NCBI GenBank assembly: GCA_036015235.1
Contig: CP107926.1
Span: 1,364,001 to 1,428,000 of the forward strand
Direction: 5' to 3'
Length of the DNA: 64,000 nt
From: Streptomyces sp. NBC_00433
GTDB taxonomy: Bacteria; Actinomycetota; Actinomycetes; Streptomycetales; Streptomycetaceae
Part shown: one piece after another, positions 1-10,200 of the stretch
How positions within the stretch are numbered: the stretch's first letter is position 1
Layout of the letters: each line of letters begins with the position of its first letter
Notes under the pieces: model-generated
Told to the model about the DNA's origin: nothing
The model's input: the letters and a program-made list of their open reading frames with translations, nothing else
The model's database searches: none
Position numbers and translations under genes: made by a program

Positions 1-143
1 AGCCCGAAGTAGCCGTCGCCGTCCTCCTCGCCGGCGTATTCCACGTCGAGGTCGGCCGCGGTGCCCTCGTACGCGACGACCTCGGGGCCGTGCCCGTGGA
101 GCGGGCCGGTGCCGAGCCGGCGGGCCGCCGGCAGCGGCCCCGG
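1..143 (-). pseudogene. Unidentified coding fragment at window edge
   Basis: On the minus strand one frame stays open from a TGA at 144-146 to the window edge. It reads like a real acidic protein (for example PLHGHGPEVVAYEG followed by DLDVEYAGEEDGD). No ATG, GTG or TTG with a ribosome site follows the stop. The first possible start is a GTG well inside the stretch. This is therefore either a truncated gene or the distal part of a gene whose start has been lost. No family is recognised. Confidence 0.25.
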
Positions 144-329
144 TCACGACGGTGCACCCACCCGCCGCCCGGCCCTGGCGCGGGCGTTGGCGCGGGCGTT
201 GGGCAGAGCGCGGCGGGACCGCGCGCCGGGCATTCGAACCCGCGGCCTCATCCCGAGGCAATCCTGGCAGCCGCACGACGCGACCAGGCAGCCGACGCAA
301 TGGCGTTCAGGTCCTCGTCGGTGCCGACT

Positions 330-743
330 TCAGTTCGCCTGCCGCGGACCAACCGCGGGCTGAGCCGCGGTGTCGTCTTCCAGGTCAGGGATCGGAGCCC
401 GCGCCTGTGCTCGTGAGTGCGTTCGACGTGCGGTGCGTCGGGACATGAGCCAGTAGACGAGCGCCGCAGGCGGCGCGACGCATAACAGGATGATCAGCAG
501 GCGCGAGTCGATCACGTGAGTGAGTGGCGCAGGTACTTCCGCTTCGTCTGGCAGATCTTTCACGAGGGCGGCCAACTGCTCGCGGGTGCGTGCTTCGTAG
601 GCCGCGGCCACGCGTTCTTCGAGCTCGGGCAGTGTCAGTCGGCCAACCGCGTAGTGATGTTGCAGCCGCGCCTCGACCCGGGCGCGCTCGGCGTCCGAGG
701 CTCGGATCACCGCGCCGGTCGTGCGCTCCTCGTCGTCATTCAT
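330..743 (-). CDS. DUF1707 domain membrane protein
   Basis: 137 aa. Residues about 12-65 match the DUF1707 domain of actinobacteria: IRASDAERARVEARLQHHYA, then VGRLTLPELEERVAAAY and a TREQLAALVKDLP end. A single membrane segment (LLIILLCVAPPAALVYWLM) follows at about residues 83-101, then a basic Arg-rich stretch and an acidic, Ala/Pro-rich tail. DUF1707 proteins are small membrane-associated proteins of unknown role, often next to regulators. The ATG overlaps the stop of the upstream ArsR-like gene by ATGA, with GAGAGG as ribosome site, so the two genes are translationally coupled and probably work together. Function beyond the domain name is not known. Confidence 0.8.
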   Translation of the reverse strand: MNDDEERTTGAVIRASDAERARVEARLQHHYAVGRLTLPELEERVAAAYEARTREQLAALVKDLPDEAEVPAPLTHVIDSRLLIILLCVAPPAALVYWLMSRRTARRTHSRAQARAPIPDLEDDTAAQPAVGPRQAN

Positions 744-1315
744 GACGGCCTCTCAGGCGTGGCGGCATTGGGGGGGCGATCTTGCAGGTCGACCAGCGCG
801 ATGACCACCCGCGTCCAGACCCCTGGGGCATCGCGCTCCCCGAACCGGGTGGCGAGCCGTTCGATGTGGCCGCGCAGCTCGGCGAGCGCCTCGTCGGTCA
901 GCCGCACCGCACCGCGGTGCAGATCGACCTCCCGGCGGCCGCCCGCCTCCTTGGACCGGTAAGCGGCGCTGATGTCGGCCCGCGTGGCATCCAGCATCGA
1001 GCCGAGGAACCCGACCATTTCCTCCGGGCTCGCGGCATCCCCGGGAGGTTCGGCGACCGCAGGGGCGTAGACCCGCTCGACCTTGCCGCGGGCCAGTGGC
1101 CGGTATTCGGCGATCTCGATCAACCCGGCCCGTTCGAGCTGACCCAGATGGTAATAGAGGCGATCAGCCGGGAGGTCAGCGTGGTCGGCGAGTTCACGTG
1201 CGGACCGTGGCATCTCCCACAGCGCTTCCAGGAGCCGGATGCGCAAGGGGTCGGCAAGCGCTTTGTGCACACCGCGCCAGCGCGGCGGCGACGCACCGGA
1301 ACCCTGTCCGCCCAT
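740..1315 (-). CDS. ArsR-type winged-helix transcriptional regulator
   Basis: 191 aa. The N-terminal part is a winged helix of the ArsR/HTH_20 kind: VHKALADPLRIRLLEALWE, then SARELADHADLPADRLYYHL as the DNA-recognition unit, and a wing with the IEIAEYRPLARGKVERVY stretch. The remaining 110 residues are a mostly helical C-terminal ligand or dimer domain without recognised motif. The frame is open further upstream, but the ATG at 1315 is chosen because AAGGGGAG lies 7 bases before it and the homology begins just after. It overlaps the DUF1707 gene by 4 bases. The partner suggests a two-gene sensor/regulator unit; the ligand cannot be told. Confidence 0.85.
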   Translation of the reverse strand: MGGQGSGASPPRWRGVHKALADPLRIRLLEALWEMPRSARELADHADLPADRLYYHLGQLERAGLIEIAEYRPLARGKVERVYAPAVAEPPGDAASPEEMVGFLGSMLDATRADISAAYRSKEAGGRREVDLHRGAVRLTDEALAELRGHIERLATRFGERDAPGVWTRVVIALVDLQDRPPNAATPERPS

Positions 1316-1490
1316 CGCCCGACTCCCCTTCATCGCACCGATCTTGAGTGATTGGAAAATTCTACAATCAACGGCGGGGCGTGGCCAGCCCGACGGCCCA
1401 CCAAGACCGCAGAGAGCGCGGCACGATGCAGAGCCGAGAGTCCTGGGGGCCGGTCGCCTTCGGCCCCCAGGGCAGGAGGAGTCCACGGCG

Positions 1491-1665
1491 TCAAGTGCGT
1501 GATGTTCGGCTTCGACGGCCCGCTGTGCCCGCTGTACGAGGACCGGCCGAGCGACGGGCTCGCGCGGACCTTCCACCGCGTCCTCGCGGACGCCGGCCTG
1601 GAGCCGGCCGAACTGTCCGGCCTGGCCGACCCCTACGGCATGCTGCGCCGGTTGCCGCACTCCTT
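1491..1665 (+). pseudogene. N-terminal remnant of a HAD-family hydrolase
   Basis: The forward frame reads VKCVMFGFDGPLCPLYEDR and continues with an amphipathic stretch (LARTFHRVLADAGLEPAEL, then ADPYGMLRRL). This is the layout of the HAD phosphatase N-terminus, where the first Asp of a DFDGPIC-type motif is the nucleophile; here FGFDG keeps one Asp. After about 60 codons the frame turns into low-complexity Arg/Pro-rich translation and no motifs II-IV follow. A GGCAGGAGGAG ribosome-like sequence precedes it. It sits between the ArsR-like gene and the large subtilase. I read it as a truncated gene remnant. The rest of 1334-1886 shows no other gene. Confidence 0.4.
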
Positions 1666-1886
1666 TCCCCGGCCGGCCCGTCAAACGCCGCGCGGCAGGC
1701 GTCCGGCGTATACCGCGGCTGCCGTCGCCCGCCGCCGCACGCCCCGTAGGGGCCCGCCTGCGGCAGCGCGACCACCCGGCTCGCACCCCGCCTGAAAAGC
1801 GGGGCGGTTACAGGCAGTTCAAGGCCTTGTCATGTCACATCCATACGTTGTGATCAGATCCGCCGATCGCCACCTCTGGAGACAAC

Positions 1887-4800
1887 GTGAAGCTCCCGTT
1901 CGCCCGAAGATCCGCCGTGCCGATCGGGGTCGCCCTCGTCGCCGCGCTGATCACCCCCGTGCAGGCCTACGGCGCCGCCCCGCCCCTACCGTCGGCGGCG
2001 ACGCCGGCAGCGGCGGGCGGCCCGCGGCCTGCGCCGGTCACCGTGACGCTGATCACCGGCGACAAGGTGACGGTGACTCCGGGTGCCGACGGGTCGGCCC
2101 TCTCGGTGGACGCCGTCAAGCGCGCGCCGGGCGCCACCGGTTCGGTACGCACCTCCGTCGAGGACGGGGACACCTACGTCTTCCCCGACGAGGCCATGGC
2201 CTACGTCGCGACCGACCGGCTCGACAAGCAGCTCTTCGACATCACCCAGCTGATAGCCCAGGGTTACGACGACGCGCACAGCAGTGGACTCCCGCTGATC
2301 GTCACGCAGACGAAGGCCCCGGCCGCCCTCAGGTCCGACCTCGCCAAGGGCCCGGCCGCCCAGCCGCCCGGCCTGGACCTGCCGGGGGCGGAGACCACGC
2401 TGAGTCTTCCGTCCGTGCGCGGGGAGGCGGTGCGGGCGAAGCGGTCGAAGTCCGCCGCCTTCTGGACCGCCCTCACCGGCACCGCGCGGCAGACCTCCCG
2501 GCTCCCGGCGGCGCCTTCCGGTGGGACCGCGGACACCGCGCCGTACGCGGCGGCCGCCTCGGCCCCCGATGCCGCGCCGGCCTTCACCGCCGGTGTCGAC
2601 AAGGTGTGGCTCGACGGCAAGGCGCAGGCGACCCTCGCCGACAGCACCGCGCAGATCGGGGCTCCCGCGGCCTGGGCCGCGGGAGGCACCGGGGCCGGGG
2701 TCCGGGTCGCGGTACTTGACACCGGGGTGGACCTCACCCACCCGGACCTGGTGAACCGCATCGTGGCGTCCAAGAACTTCGTTCCCGGCACCGACATCCT
2801 CGACCGGGCCGGCCATGGAACCCACACCGCCTCCACCGTCGCCGGTACCGGCGCCGCTTCCGACGGCAAGGAGCGGGGAGTCGCCCCCGGCGCCGATCTG
2901 CTGGTGGGCAAGGTCCTCGGCGACGACGGGTCGGGCGCGATGTCGGGGATCATCGAGGGCATGGAGTGGGCGGCGCGGACCGAGCACGCCAGGGTGATCA
3001 ACATGAGCCTGGGCACTCCGGTCTGGCGCACCCAGGACGACCCGCTGAGCCAGGCGGTGAACCAGCTGACCGCCGAGACGGGCGCGCTCTTCGTCATCGC
3101 CGCGGGCAACACGGGCAACAGCCCCTACAGCGTGACCGCACCGGGAACCGCGGACGCCGCGCTCACCGTCGGGGCGGTGGACGCCTCCGACCACCTCGCC
3201 GACTTCTCCGCCGCCGGGCCGCGCATGGACGACGACGGCCTCAAGCCGGATCTGACCGCTCCCGGCGTGGACATACTGGCGGCACGCTCGCAGTACATGA
3301 ACGACGGAGGTGACGGCTACTACCGCTCGGACAGCGGCACTTCCATGGCGGCGCCACACGTCGCCGGGGCTGCCGTCCTGCTGGCGCAGAAGCACCCCGA
3401 GTGGACCGGGCAGCAGATCAAGGACGCGCTGATGAGCACCAGCGTGCCGACCCCCGACTACAGCCCCTACCAGGCCGGCAGCGGCCGGCTCAACGTGGCC
3501 GCCGCCTACCACCAGGCCCAGGTCATCGCGACCGGATCGGTGGACGCGGGGCTCGTTCGCTGGTCGACCGACCCGCAGCGGAAGCGGATCACCCGGCAGA
3601 TCACGTACACCAACACCACCGACGCGGCGATCACGCTGGACCTGTCGACCGACCACGGCGACACGCCCGCAGGGGTGTTCACGCCGGCCGCCGGCAGCGT
3701 CACCGTACCGGCGCTCGGATCCTCGACGGTCGACATCGTGGTGGACCCGAACGGGCTGGCCCCCGGCCAGTACGCCGCCCAGGTCACCGCGCGCTCCGCG
3801 CACGGAGAGGTGCACACGGCCGTGGGGGTCTCCGTCGAACCGGAGAAGTACGACCTCACCATCCACCTCAAGGACCAGGCCGGCAAGCCCTTGAGCGGCG
3901 ACGTCGAGATCGCGGGCGCCGACGGGAAGACCGTCGACAAGTGGGTCCAGGACGGCACGCTCACCAGCCGCTGGGCCCCCGGGTCGTACACAGCCGTCAC
4001 CACGGTGGATGTGCCGGGTCTGCACGGACCCCACTCCCTCGGCTTCGCGCTGCTGACCGTTCCCGAGTTCGACCTGACGGCCGACCGGGACATCGACCTC
4101 GACGCCTCGCGGATACGCCAGGTGAAGGTGGCGACACCCAAGCCGACGAGCATCGCCACCAGCAGGATCGACGTCTACCGCTCCTTCACCTCCCGCACGC
4201 CCACACCCGGCGACAAGCAGGCCCTGCACGAGAACTTCTGGCCCTCGGCCGCCTACGACAGCCTGTGGGCCCTCCCCACCAAGGGCAAGGTGACCAAGGG
4301 CAGCTTCGTCTTCACCACGCGGATCCGTGCCGTGCAGACTCCGCTGAAGATCACGTACGGCGGGCAGAGCCTCGATGACGCCCTGGTGGTGCAGCCCGGT
4401 TCGGCGCTGCTGCCGGACGGCACCACCCGCCTGGACGCCGTCTTCGCGGGCGGCGGCTCGCCGGCCGACTACGCCGGCCTTGCCGCCCGCGGCAAGGCCG
4501 TGGTCGTACGGGCCGGTGGCACCGCGTTTCCCACGGATCAGGCAGCGGCGGCGCACGCCGCCGGCGCGGCGATGCTCCTGGTGGTCAACGACGGCGACGG
4601 TCGGGGAGTCGACTGGTACGGCGAGCCCGACGGCGCGACGACCGGGCAGATCCCGGTCGCCTCGGTCGCCACGGACGAGGGGGAGGCGCTGATCAAGAAG
4701 ATCGCCTCAGGAAAGGGCCGGGTGAAGCTGGCAGCCGAGGCGCACCCCGCGCCGGCGTACCTGTACGACCTGGCCGATTACCACCTGGGAGGGGTGCCCG

Positions 4801-5789
4801 ACGACCCCTCGCCCGCGACGGATCCCCGCAGCCTCGCCCGCATCGACCTCGCCTTCGCCCCGCCGAACGGCGAGCAGGTCGTCGAGAGGCGGGAGGACAG
4901 TCCGCCGTACGAGAACGGGCCGGCCGCCAACCCGCACGCCGTGTACGGGATGGTGCGGGTAGCGAAGTTCCCGCTGACCCTGGCCGCCCCCGGCGGGCGC
5001 ACCGACTGGGTCTCCACCGGACCCGGCGTCAAGTGGCAGCAGTACGCGAGTATCGACGGCTGGCAGTCCAACACCGACGTGCGGTCCTTCCAGCCGGGCA
5101 GCGTGCAGAAGGACCGCTGGTTCGGCCCCATCACACGGCCGCGGCTGACCAGCGCCGAGATCCCGTTCCGTGGCGGGCCCGGCATGAGCCTCTTCATCAC
5201 GGGACCCGCGGGTGACGCGGGGTCGGCGCACAACGCCTACGCCGGCCTGGTGTCGGGGACGTTCTCGCTCTATCAGGGCGACACGCTGGTGACGCAGCGC
5301 AGAACCCAGGACGCGCCCTCACTCGACGTCTGGGGCCTGTCACCGCAGGAACTGCCGTATCAGCTGGTCGCCGACACCACGGCGGACCCCGCGTTCGGCC
5401 CGTACTCCCCCACCACCCACACCGAGTGGGACTTCACCTCCGGCGCCCCTGAGGACGTGGACGCCGAGGCCGTCCCGCTGGCCCAGCTGGACTACGGAAC
5501 CGACCTGGACCCCGAGGGGCGGGCGAAGCGCACCTCGGACTTCTCCATCACCCCCCAGGTCCTCGGCAGCGACTCCGCCCACGACGCGATCTCCTCGGTC
5601 ACGCTTGAGGTCTCCTACGACGACGGGGCCACCTGGCACCGCCAGGACCTCAGGGAGAAGCAGGGCACCTGGAAGACGTCCCTGAAGGCCCCGCACGGGG
5701 CCGGCTACGTCTCCATCCGGGTCACCGCCAAGCAGCGCAACGGCGGCGGCATCACCCAGACCGTCGTCCGGGCCTTCGGCCTGAAGTGA
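1887..5789 (+). CDS. Large secreted S8 (subtilisin-type) serine protease
   Basis: 1300 aa, GTG start with TGGAGA 5 bases upstream. Residues 1-31 form a Sec signal peptide. A pro-region with the VTLITGDKVTV motif typical of Streptomyces extracellular subtilases follows. The catalytic domain (about 262-520) has Asp278 in VAVLDTGVDLTHPDL, His310 in GHGTHTASTVAG, oxyanion Asn408 in AAGNTGNS and Ser486 in GTSMAAPHVAGAA, so the triad is complete. The long C-terminal part holds beta-sandwich-like regions and a protease-associated-like segment around residues 866-908 (ARGKAVVVRAG, then AHAAGAAMLLVVND). It lacks a cell-wall anchor. It is expected to be an exported endopeptidase that degrades extracellular protein. 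It is monocistronic, ending in a strong hairpin. Confidence 0.93.
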   Translation: MKLPFARRSAVPIGVALVAALITPVQAYGAAPPLPSAATPAAAGGPRPAPVTVTLITGDKVTVTPGADGSALSVDAVKRAPGATGSVRTSVEDGDTYVFPDEAMAYVATDRLDKQLFDITQLIAQGYDDAHSSGLPLIVTQTKAPAALRSDLAKGPAAQPPGLDLPGAETTLSLPSVRGEAVRAKRSKSAAFWTALTGTARQTSRLPAAPSGGTADTAPYAAAASAPDAAPAFTAGVDKVWLDGKAQATLADSTAQIGAPAAWAAGGTGAGVRVAVLDTGVDLTHPDLVNRIVASKNFVPGTDILDRAGHGTHTASTVAGTGAASDGKERGVAPGADLLVGKVLGDDGSGAMSGIIEGMEWAARTEHARVINMSLGTPVWRTQDDPLSQAVNQLTAETGALFVIAAGNTGNSPYSVTAPGTADAALTVGAVDASDHLADFSAAGPRMDDDGLKPDLTAPGVDILAARSQYMNDGGDGYYRSDSGTSMAAPHVAGAAVLLAQKHPEWTGQQIKDALMSTSVPTPDYSPYQAGSGRLNVAAAYHQAQVIATGSVDAGLVRWSTDPQRKRITRQITYTNTTDAAITLDLSTDHGDTPAGVFTPAAGSVTVPALGSSTVDIVVDPNGLAPGQYAAQVTARSAHGEVHTAVGVSVEPEKYDLTIHLKDQAGKPLSGDVEIAGADGKTVDKWVQDGTLTSRWAPGSYTAVTTVDVPGLHGPHSLGFALLTVPEFDLTADRDIDLDASRIRQVKVATPKPTSIATSRIDVYRSFTSRTPTPGDKQALHENFWPSAAYDSLWALPTKGKVTKGSFVFTTRIRAVQTPLKITYGGQSLDDALVVQPGSALLPDGTTRLDAVFAGGGSPADYAGLAARGKAVVVRAGGTAFPTDQAAAAHAAGAAMLLVVNDGDGRGVDWYGEPDGATTGQIPVASVATDEGEALIKKIASGKGRVKLAAEAHPAPAYLYDLADYHLGGVPDDPSPATDPRSLARIDLAFAPPNGEQVVERREDSPPYENGPAANPHAVYGMVRVAKFPLTLAAPGGRTDWVSTGPGVKWQQYASIDGWQSNTDVRSFQPGSVQKDRWFGPITRPRLTSAEIPFRGGPGMSLFITGPAGDAGSAHNAYAGLVSGTFSLYQGDTLVTQRRTQDAPSLDVWGLSPQELPYQLVADTTADPAFGPYSPTTHTEWDFTSGAPEDVDAEAVPLAQLDYGTDLDPEGRAKRTSDFSITPQVLGSDSAHDAISSVTLEVSYDDGATWHRQDLREKQGTWKTSLKAPHGAGYVSIRVTAKQRNGGGITQTVVRAFGLK

Positions 5790-5795
5790 CACCCC

Positions 5796-5841
5796 GAGGG
5801 GCCGGTGGCCGGCGCGTCCACGCGCCGGCCACCGGCCCCTC
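5796..5841 (+). terminator. Perfect 21-bp stem terminator after the S8 protease
   Basis: Arms 5796-5816 and 5821-5841 are exactly complementary over 21 bp around a 4-base loop (TCCA), starting 7 bases after the stop codon. There is no T-run, as usual for high-GC actinobacterial terminators. Confidence 0.85.
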
Positions 5842-5867
5842 CGCGGTGATCCGGATCGGCCTGGACA

Positions 5868-5918
5868 GCCGCGTCACCCTCGTCGAGGAGATACGCCCCC
5901 TGGTCGCACAGCGCCTGC
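5868..5918 (+). pseudogene. Very short tyrosine-integrase-like remnant
   Basis: One forward frame reads RVTLVEEIRPLVAQRL. The integrase remnant at 63.2-63.5 kb in this window has VPLIQEARPMIAQRL at the matching place, after its TKGKTARR motif. The two agree at most positions (V-x-L, E, RP, AQRL). Nothing before or after this piece reads as integrase. It could be a scar of a past integration, but 17 codons is too little to be sure. Confidence 0.3.
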
Positions 5919-6052
5919 CCGTCGGGGCCGGCACTGTGCGAACCCGCCGCGGCACAGCACAGGGCGGAAGAGGAACTGGTGAATCGGGCGGAACCGCACC
6001 TCGCGGCCCGTTCCGCGGAACGGAAAAAGCGGGAACGGGGTCAAAGGCCGGC

Positions 6053-6505
6053 TCAGTCGAGTCGGGCGGCGACCTTCTCGAACTGGTCTGCCAAGGTGGC
6101 TACCGTGGGCTTGTCCAGAAGGTCCATGACCCGCTTGCGGGCACTGGCCAGATTCGCCGGATAAGCGGCCTCCAGTCGCGTCCGGCCCTCCGCGGTCAGA
6201 CATGCCACGCTGCCGCGAGCGTCATTGGTGTCGCGTCGCTTCTCCACCCAGCCACGTGCCTGCATCGCGTCCACCACCCGGGACATCCGGCTGACGGACA
6301 GTGCCGTGGCCGAGGCAAGGTCGGTCATCCGCACTTCGGGCTCCGTGACCTCGGACAGGTGCACCATTACCGCGTACTGGGTCATCGTCAGCCCGGTCGC
6401 CCGCAGGAGGTCCTCGTCCAGACCCTTGGGCAGGGCCACCATGACCCGCATGAGGGCACGCCAGAAGCGCTCTGCTTCCTTGTCCAGCGGGACTTCGGCT
6501 GTCAT
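6053..6505 (-). CDS. MarR-family transcriptional regulator
   Basis: 150 aa from the ATG at 6505 (upstream in-frame ATGs at 6526 and 6556 are possible; the domain begins after 6505). The protein has the MarR winged-helix order: a helical N-terminus (AERFWRALMRVMVALPKGLDE), TMTQYAVMVHLSE, the recognition region VRMTDLASATALSVSRMSRV, and the wing WVEKRRDTNDARGSVACLT, in which the Asp-Arg-type pair of the wing is kept as NDARGS. The C-terminal helix forms the dimer interface. MarR proteins repress nearby genes and respond to small phenolic or antibiotic-like ligands. No obvious target gene is adjacent, since both flanks are long non-coding stretches. Confidence 0.85.
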   Translation of the reverse strand: MTAEVPLDKEAERFWRALMRVMVALPKGLDEDLLRATGLTMTQYAVMVHLSEVTEPEVRMTDLASATALSVSRMSRVVDAMQARGWVEKRRDTNDARGSVACLTAEGRTRLEAAYPANLASARKRVMDLLDKPTVATLADQFEKVAARLD

Positions 6506-7236
6506 TCGTGTCCACTGCCTTCCCATTCGTCCTGTCTGCACTATCAGAGTCGTCATGTCGGAAGCAGAGGGGTTGCAGCCACCACTGGTTGCGGAGAAGG
6601 CGCCGCCCTGTGGTTGCGGGAGGCGCCTTCGAACGGCACGCAGGCAACTCGAGAGGAATCAGCAGAAGTAGCCGCCACCAGCCTTAGCCGTCCCACCGGT
6701 CGCAACGGAGGCATCGTCACTGGCGAGGAATGCCACGGCGCCGGTCAGGCATCCGGCGACGACGCCTGAGACCCGGGTGCGGCGAGAGCGTGGACCACCA
6801 CCGGGCCCGCGCGGTAGGCCTGAGGGACGCGGCCCGGCCTCCCGCGCGACGCCGGGGACTCCCTCACCCCTACGAGCATCTGCATGCATAGGTTGCTTGC
6901 GTCCGCAAATCATGTGCGGATACGGGCGTCGCACCGTGGGGCGGGAAGCGGATGTCCCACCTGGATGTCCTGGCGGAGCACGGCGAAGACGGGAGCGACG
7001 TCCGTACGTGCCGACCGAGGTCGATCCGCGACCGGCTCCGCCCGTCCCCTTCCGGGTCCCCCATCGCCCCGGGTATACGCCCCTGACAGTGGCGGCCGCA
7101 GTCCTCGCGGTACCGCTCTCCGCGCTGCGCCCGCTGATGCCGAAATGCCCGGAAAGGGTGGTGCGCGTATGGGTCGCGGCCACCGAAGATCACCCGGGCA
7201 TCGCCGCAGCTCACAGCGCTGAATCGTAGCGGCACA
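6506..7236. other. Non-coding stretch between MarR gene and protease terminator
   Basis: No frame here reads like a known protein; open frames on both strands are Arg/Pro/Gly-rich translations of GC-rich DNA. The only local structure noted is an imperfect palindrome at 6902-6920 (TCCGCA, 7 bases, TGCGGA), which might be a regulator site. Confidence 0.45.
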
Positions 7237-7270
7237 GCCCGGCAGCACCCGCTCATGGGCGCTGCCGGGC
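7237..7270 (-). terminator. Hairpin terminator after the second subtilase-like gene
   Basis: Arms GCCCGGCAGC (7237-7246) and GCTGCCGGGC (7261-7270) pair perfectly; the stem can extend by CCC/GGG across one mismatch. It lies 18 bases past the stop of the minus-strand gene ending at 7288. Confidence 0.7.
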
Positions 7271-7287
7271 CGATGCCAACCGGGTAC

Positions 7288-10200
7288 TCAGTAGGAGAAC
7301 CGCTCCAGGCCGTTGGCCCACGGGTTGACCAGGTAGGCGGTACGGGTGGCGGGGTCGAGGAACAGGCCGCGCCGACTGGTGAAGTCGAAGTTGGACGTGG
7401 TGATCGTGGAGTTCACCAGGTTGGCGACGGGGTGGCGCCCCACGACCTTTCCGGTGTCGGGGTCGATGACGGTGATCTCGCTCAGGGCGTTGTTGTCGCC
7501 GTCGGTGCCCGCCTCGTACAGATCGGCGACCACGGCGAGGTGGTGCTGCGGGTCGAGGGCCGGCCACATGACGCCCCGGGTCCCGAGGTCGCTCGGGGCC
7601 GACGTGGTCAGCGTCTGCTGGTCCGCGGTACGCCAGTTGCTCGTGGGGAAGTCACCGTTGCTGTAGTCCGGGGTCGCCGAGCCGGCCGCCACGTACACAT
7701 GCTGTCCCTTGCCGTCCGGCAGCAGTCCGGCGGTGCAGGCGGGCATGACCGCGAGCGGCGAGACGGTCCGGGCGTCGGGGTCGACCGACACGGCCTGGTA
7801 GGGTACGCGCCCGGACAGGCAGGGGCCCATCGTCCCGGACGTGGCGACGAAGAAGGTCCCCGTCGAGGAGTCGACGGACACGCTGCTGAAACTCCGCCCC
7901 GGGCTGGCCGAGTTGAGCGGGAGAGGGGCGGACAGGTCGCCGGTGGCCATGTCGAGCGTCCGCAGGGCGGCCTCACCGGTCACCCCGTTGTAGGTCGTGA
8001 CGGCCGCCCGGTGGCGGACCGGGTCCACGACACCACCTTGGAAGTAGAGCGACGAGGAGCCGTCGGCCGACGTCAGCGGCGTCGTCCGCACCTCGGCGCC
8101 GGTCCTGGTGTCGCGCAGGTCGAGCAGCGCCGGGGAACTGCTGTCGAAGGGGGTGCGGGCGATGAGCGTGTGCCCGCTGCCCGTGTCGGCGCCGACGACC
8201 TCCTGCATCATCGAGCTGCCGGTGTCCTGCGAGAGCGGCACGCCCAGAGTCCCGCTCTTCAGCGAGTACGACTGGGTGGTGGAGCCCTGGAGCACCGTCC
8301 ATCCGTCGTCGCCGGGCTCGAAGTCGTCGGTCGCGATCAGCGCCCTTCCTTCGCTGATCTCGAAGTTCTCCAGCGTCCCGGGGACGGTCTCACCGTCCAG
8401 GTATTCCGTGAACGAGGTCGGCGACGCCTGGCCGACGGGCTTGCCGCCGTACGTGGCCAAGATCCGGACCGGGTACTGCAGGCCTGTGGGCAGTCCCAGA
8501 GCCTTCAGGTCAAGCTGGGTGGTGCCCTTCACCGAGGGCAGCGTGCGGAGCAGCGTCGAGGCGTGGTCGACACCGTTGTCGTCGCGCCCGCTGCCGTTCT
8601 GGTTGGTGGTGGTGTTGAGCGCCCCGTACAGCGTCGGCGCGGGGGTGAGGAACTCGACGGCCGCGCCGTCCGCCCCGGCCACGCCCTTGGCGTCCCAGGA
8701 GATCTTCAGCCCCGAGGAAGCGTAGGCCACGCTCACGGAGTGTCCGGTGGCGCCGTCGGCGGTGGTCAGCACCGGTGCCTGGGGGCGCTGGTCGGCGTCG
8801 GGACCGATGCGCAGCGCCCGGAAGTCCCCGAAGACCTGGCCGCCGCCCAGGGTGACGCCGACGCCGTAGAGTCCGGCGCCGCCGGCCTGGAAAGCGGCGG
8901 CCGGGATGGTCACCGACCCCTTGGTGGCCGACAGCGGAGTGCTCCACTGGGTGCGCCACTTGTCCATAGTGGTGAAGGGCGTCCAGTGCCCGACCGAGGA
9001 GAGGGCCAACTCCGGGTCGACGGCGCCGCGCAGTCCGGTGAGGTCGTAGTGCACGGTGACGGGCTTGCCGAGCGGGGCCGAACCGGGTGCGGTGGGCGCC
9101 TGTGGCTGCTCGTAGGTGCCGTCGGTCCCGCCGAGGGTGATCCGGCTGGACGCGGACGCGACGGCCCGGCCGCCGTCCAGCGCCTCGAAGGTCACAGTCA
9201 GGGTGCGCGGGGCGGCGCTGACCAGCGGGAGGCCTGCTGCTGCCAGCAGTTCGCGCGGCAGGACCCGCAGGCTCGGCCCGGCCGAGGGTAGCGACCCGTG
9301 GGCGCCGACCTTCAGACGGTACGACAGGTGCTCGCTGCCGCCGGTCAGGTCGAGTCCGAAGGTGAGCGGCGCCAGGGTGTTCTGGCCGGACGGGTTGTCC
9401 ATGGCGTCGAGGGGCCCGGCCAGGTCGACGGCGGCCGAGTCCGTGGCCTCGACGAAGCTGGTGCTGGGGGTGGTGGAGAGCAGTTGCCGCTGGGCCACCG
9501 ACAGGCGCACCGCGGACGGGGTGAGGTGGTGACGCCGGCCGAGCACCTTCTCCACGGCGGCGGTCACGTCCAGCTGCGGACCCATGGTCAGCGGCTGGTC
9601 GGTCTGCGGCGGCTGGGCGATCGGGCGTCCGGTCTCGACCAACAGGTCCCGGACCTGGGCGGGGGTCAGCTTGCTGCCGGTTTCCTTGGCCGCGGCGAGG
9701 ACGTCGGCTGCGGCGGCGGCGATCATCGGACCCGACGCTGAGGTGCCGCCGTTGAGGACCACGGAGGTCCCGTCCGAGGTGTGGATCAGAGAGGGCAGGT
9801 TGTCGCCCGGCGCGGCCAGGTCCACCCGGGTGCCGAAGCCGGAGGAGTAGCCGGCGGACCCGTTGTAGCGGGTGGTCGGATAGACCGCTGTACGGACGTC
9901 GCCGGAGGTCAGCGTGTCGTCGACGGTGGTGCCGCCTGCCGCGATCACCCCGGTGTCACGGACCAGCGAGGGGGTGGTCGTGGGGGCGACGTCCTCGATG
10001 TCGGTCTGCGCGGTCCGGCTCGACGTCCGGTCGGTGGGCGTGCTGCCGCCGTCAGGACCGACGGAGACGGGCAGCCCCAGCCGGGTGCCGTCGTTGGACG
10101 AGACGACCACGACGATGCCGGAGTCCACGATGGAGGCCAGGGTGTCCCGGATCACCGGGTCGTCCTCCAGCCATCGGGCGGGGAAGCCGATCGAGCCGTC

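Noticed and set aside
225..290. tRNA-like T-arm sequence GGTTCGAATGCCCG on the minus strand
   Set aside because: The T-stem does not pair over 5 bp around TTCGAAT, and no anticodon or acceptor stem can be formed around it.
1986..4556. Long minus-strand open frame of 856 codons opposite the S8 protease
   Set aside because: It is the GC-rich shadow of the protease gene; its translation is Arg/Gly/Val-rich without domains, while the plus frame has the full catalytic triad.
6659..6780. Minus-strand peptide ending in ATGGTAKAGGGYFC that resembles a small precursor peptide
   Set aside because: No start codon with a ribosome site is found, and no modification enzyme lies nearby.
7255..9291. Plus-strand open frame of 678 codons opposite the second subtilase-like gene
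   Set aside because: Low-complexity Gly/Arg/Val translation without motif; the minus frame has signal peptide and subtilase motifs.
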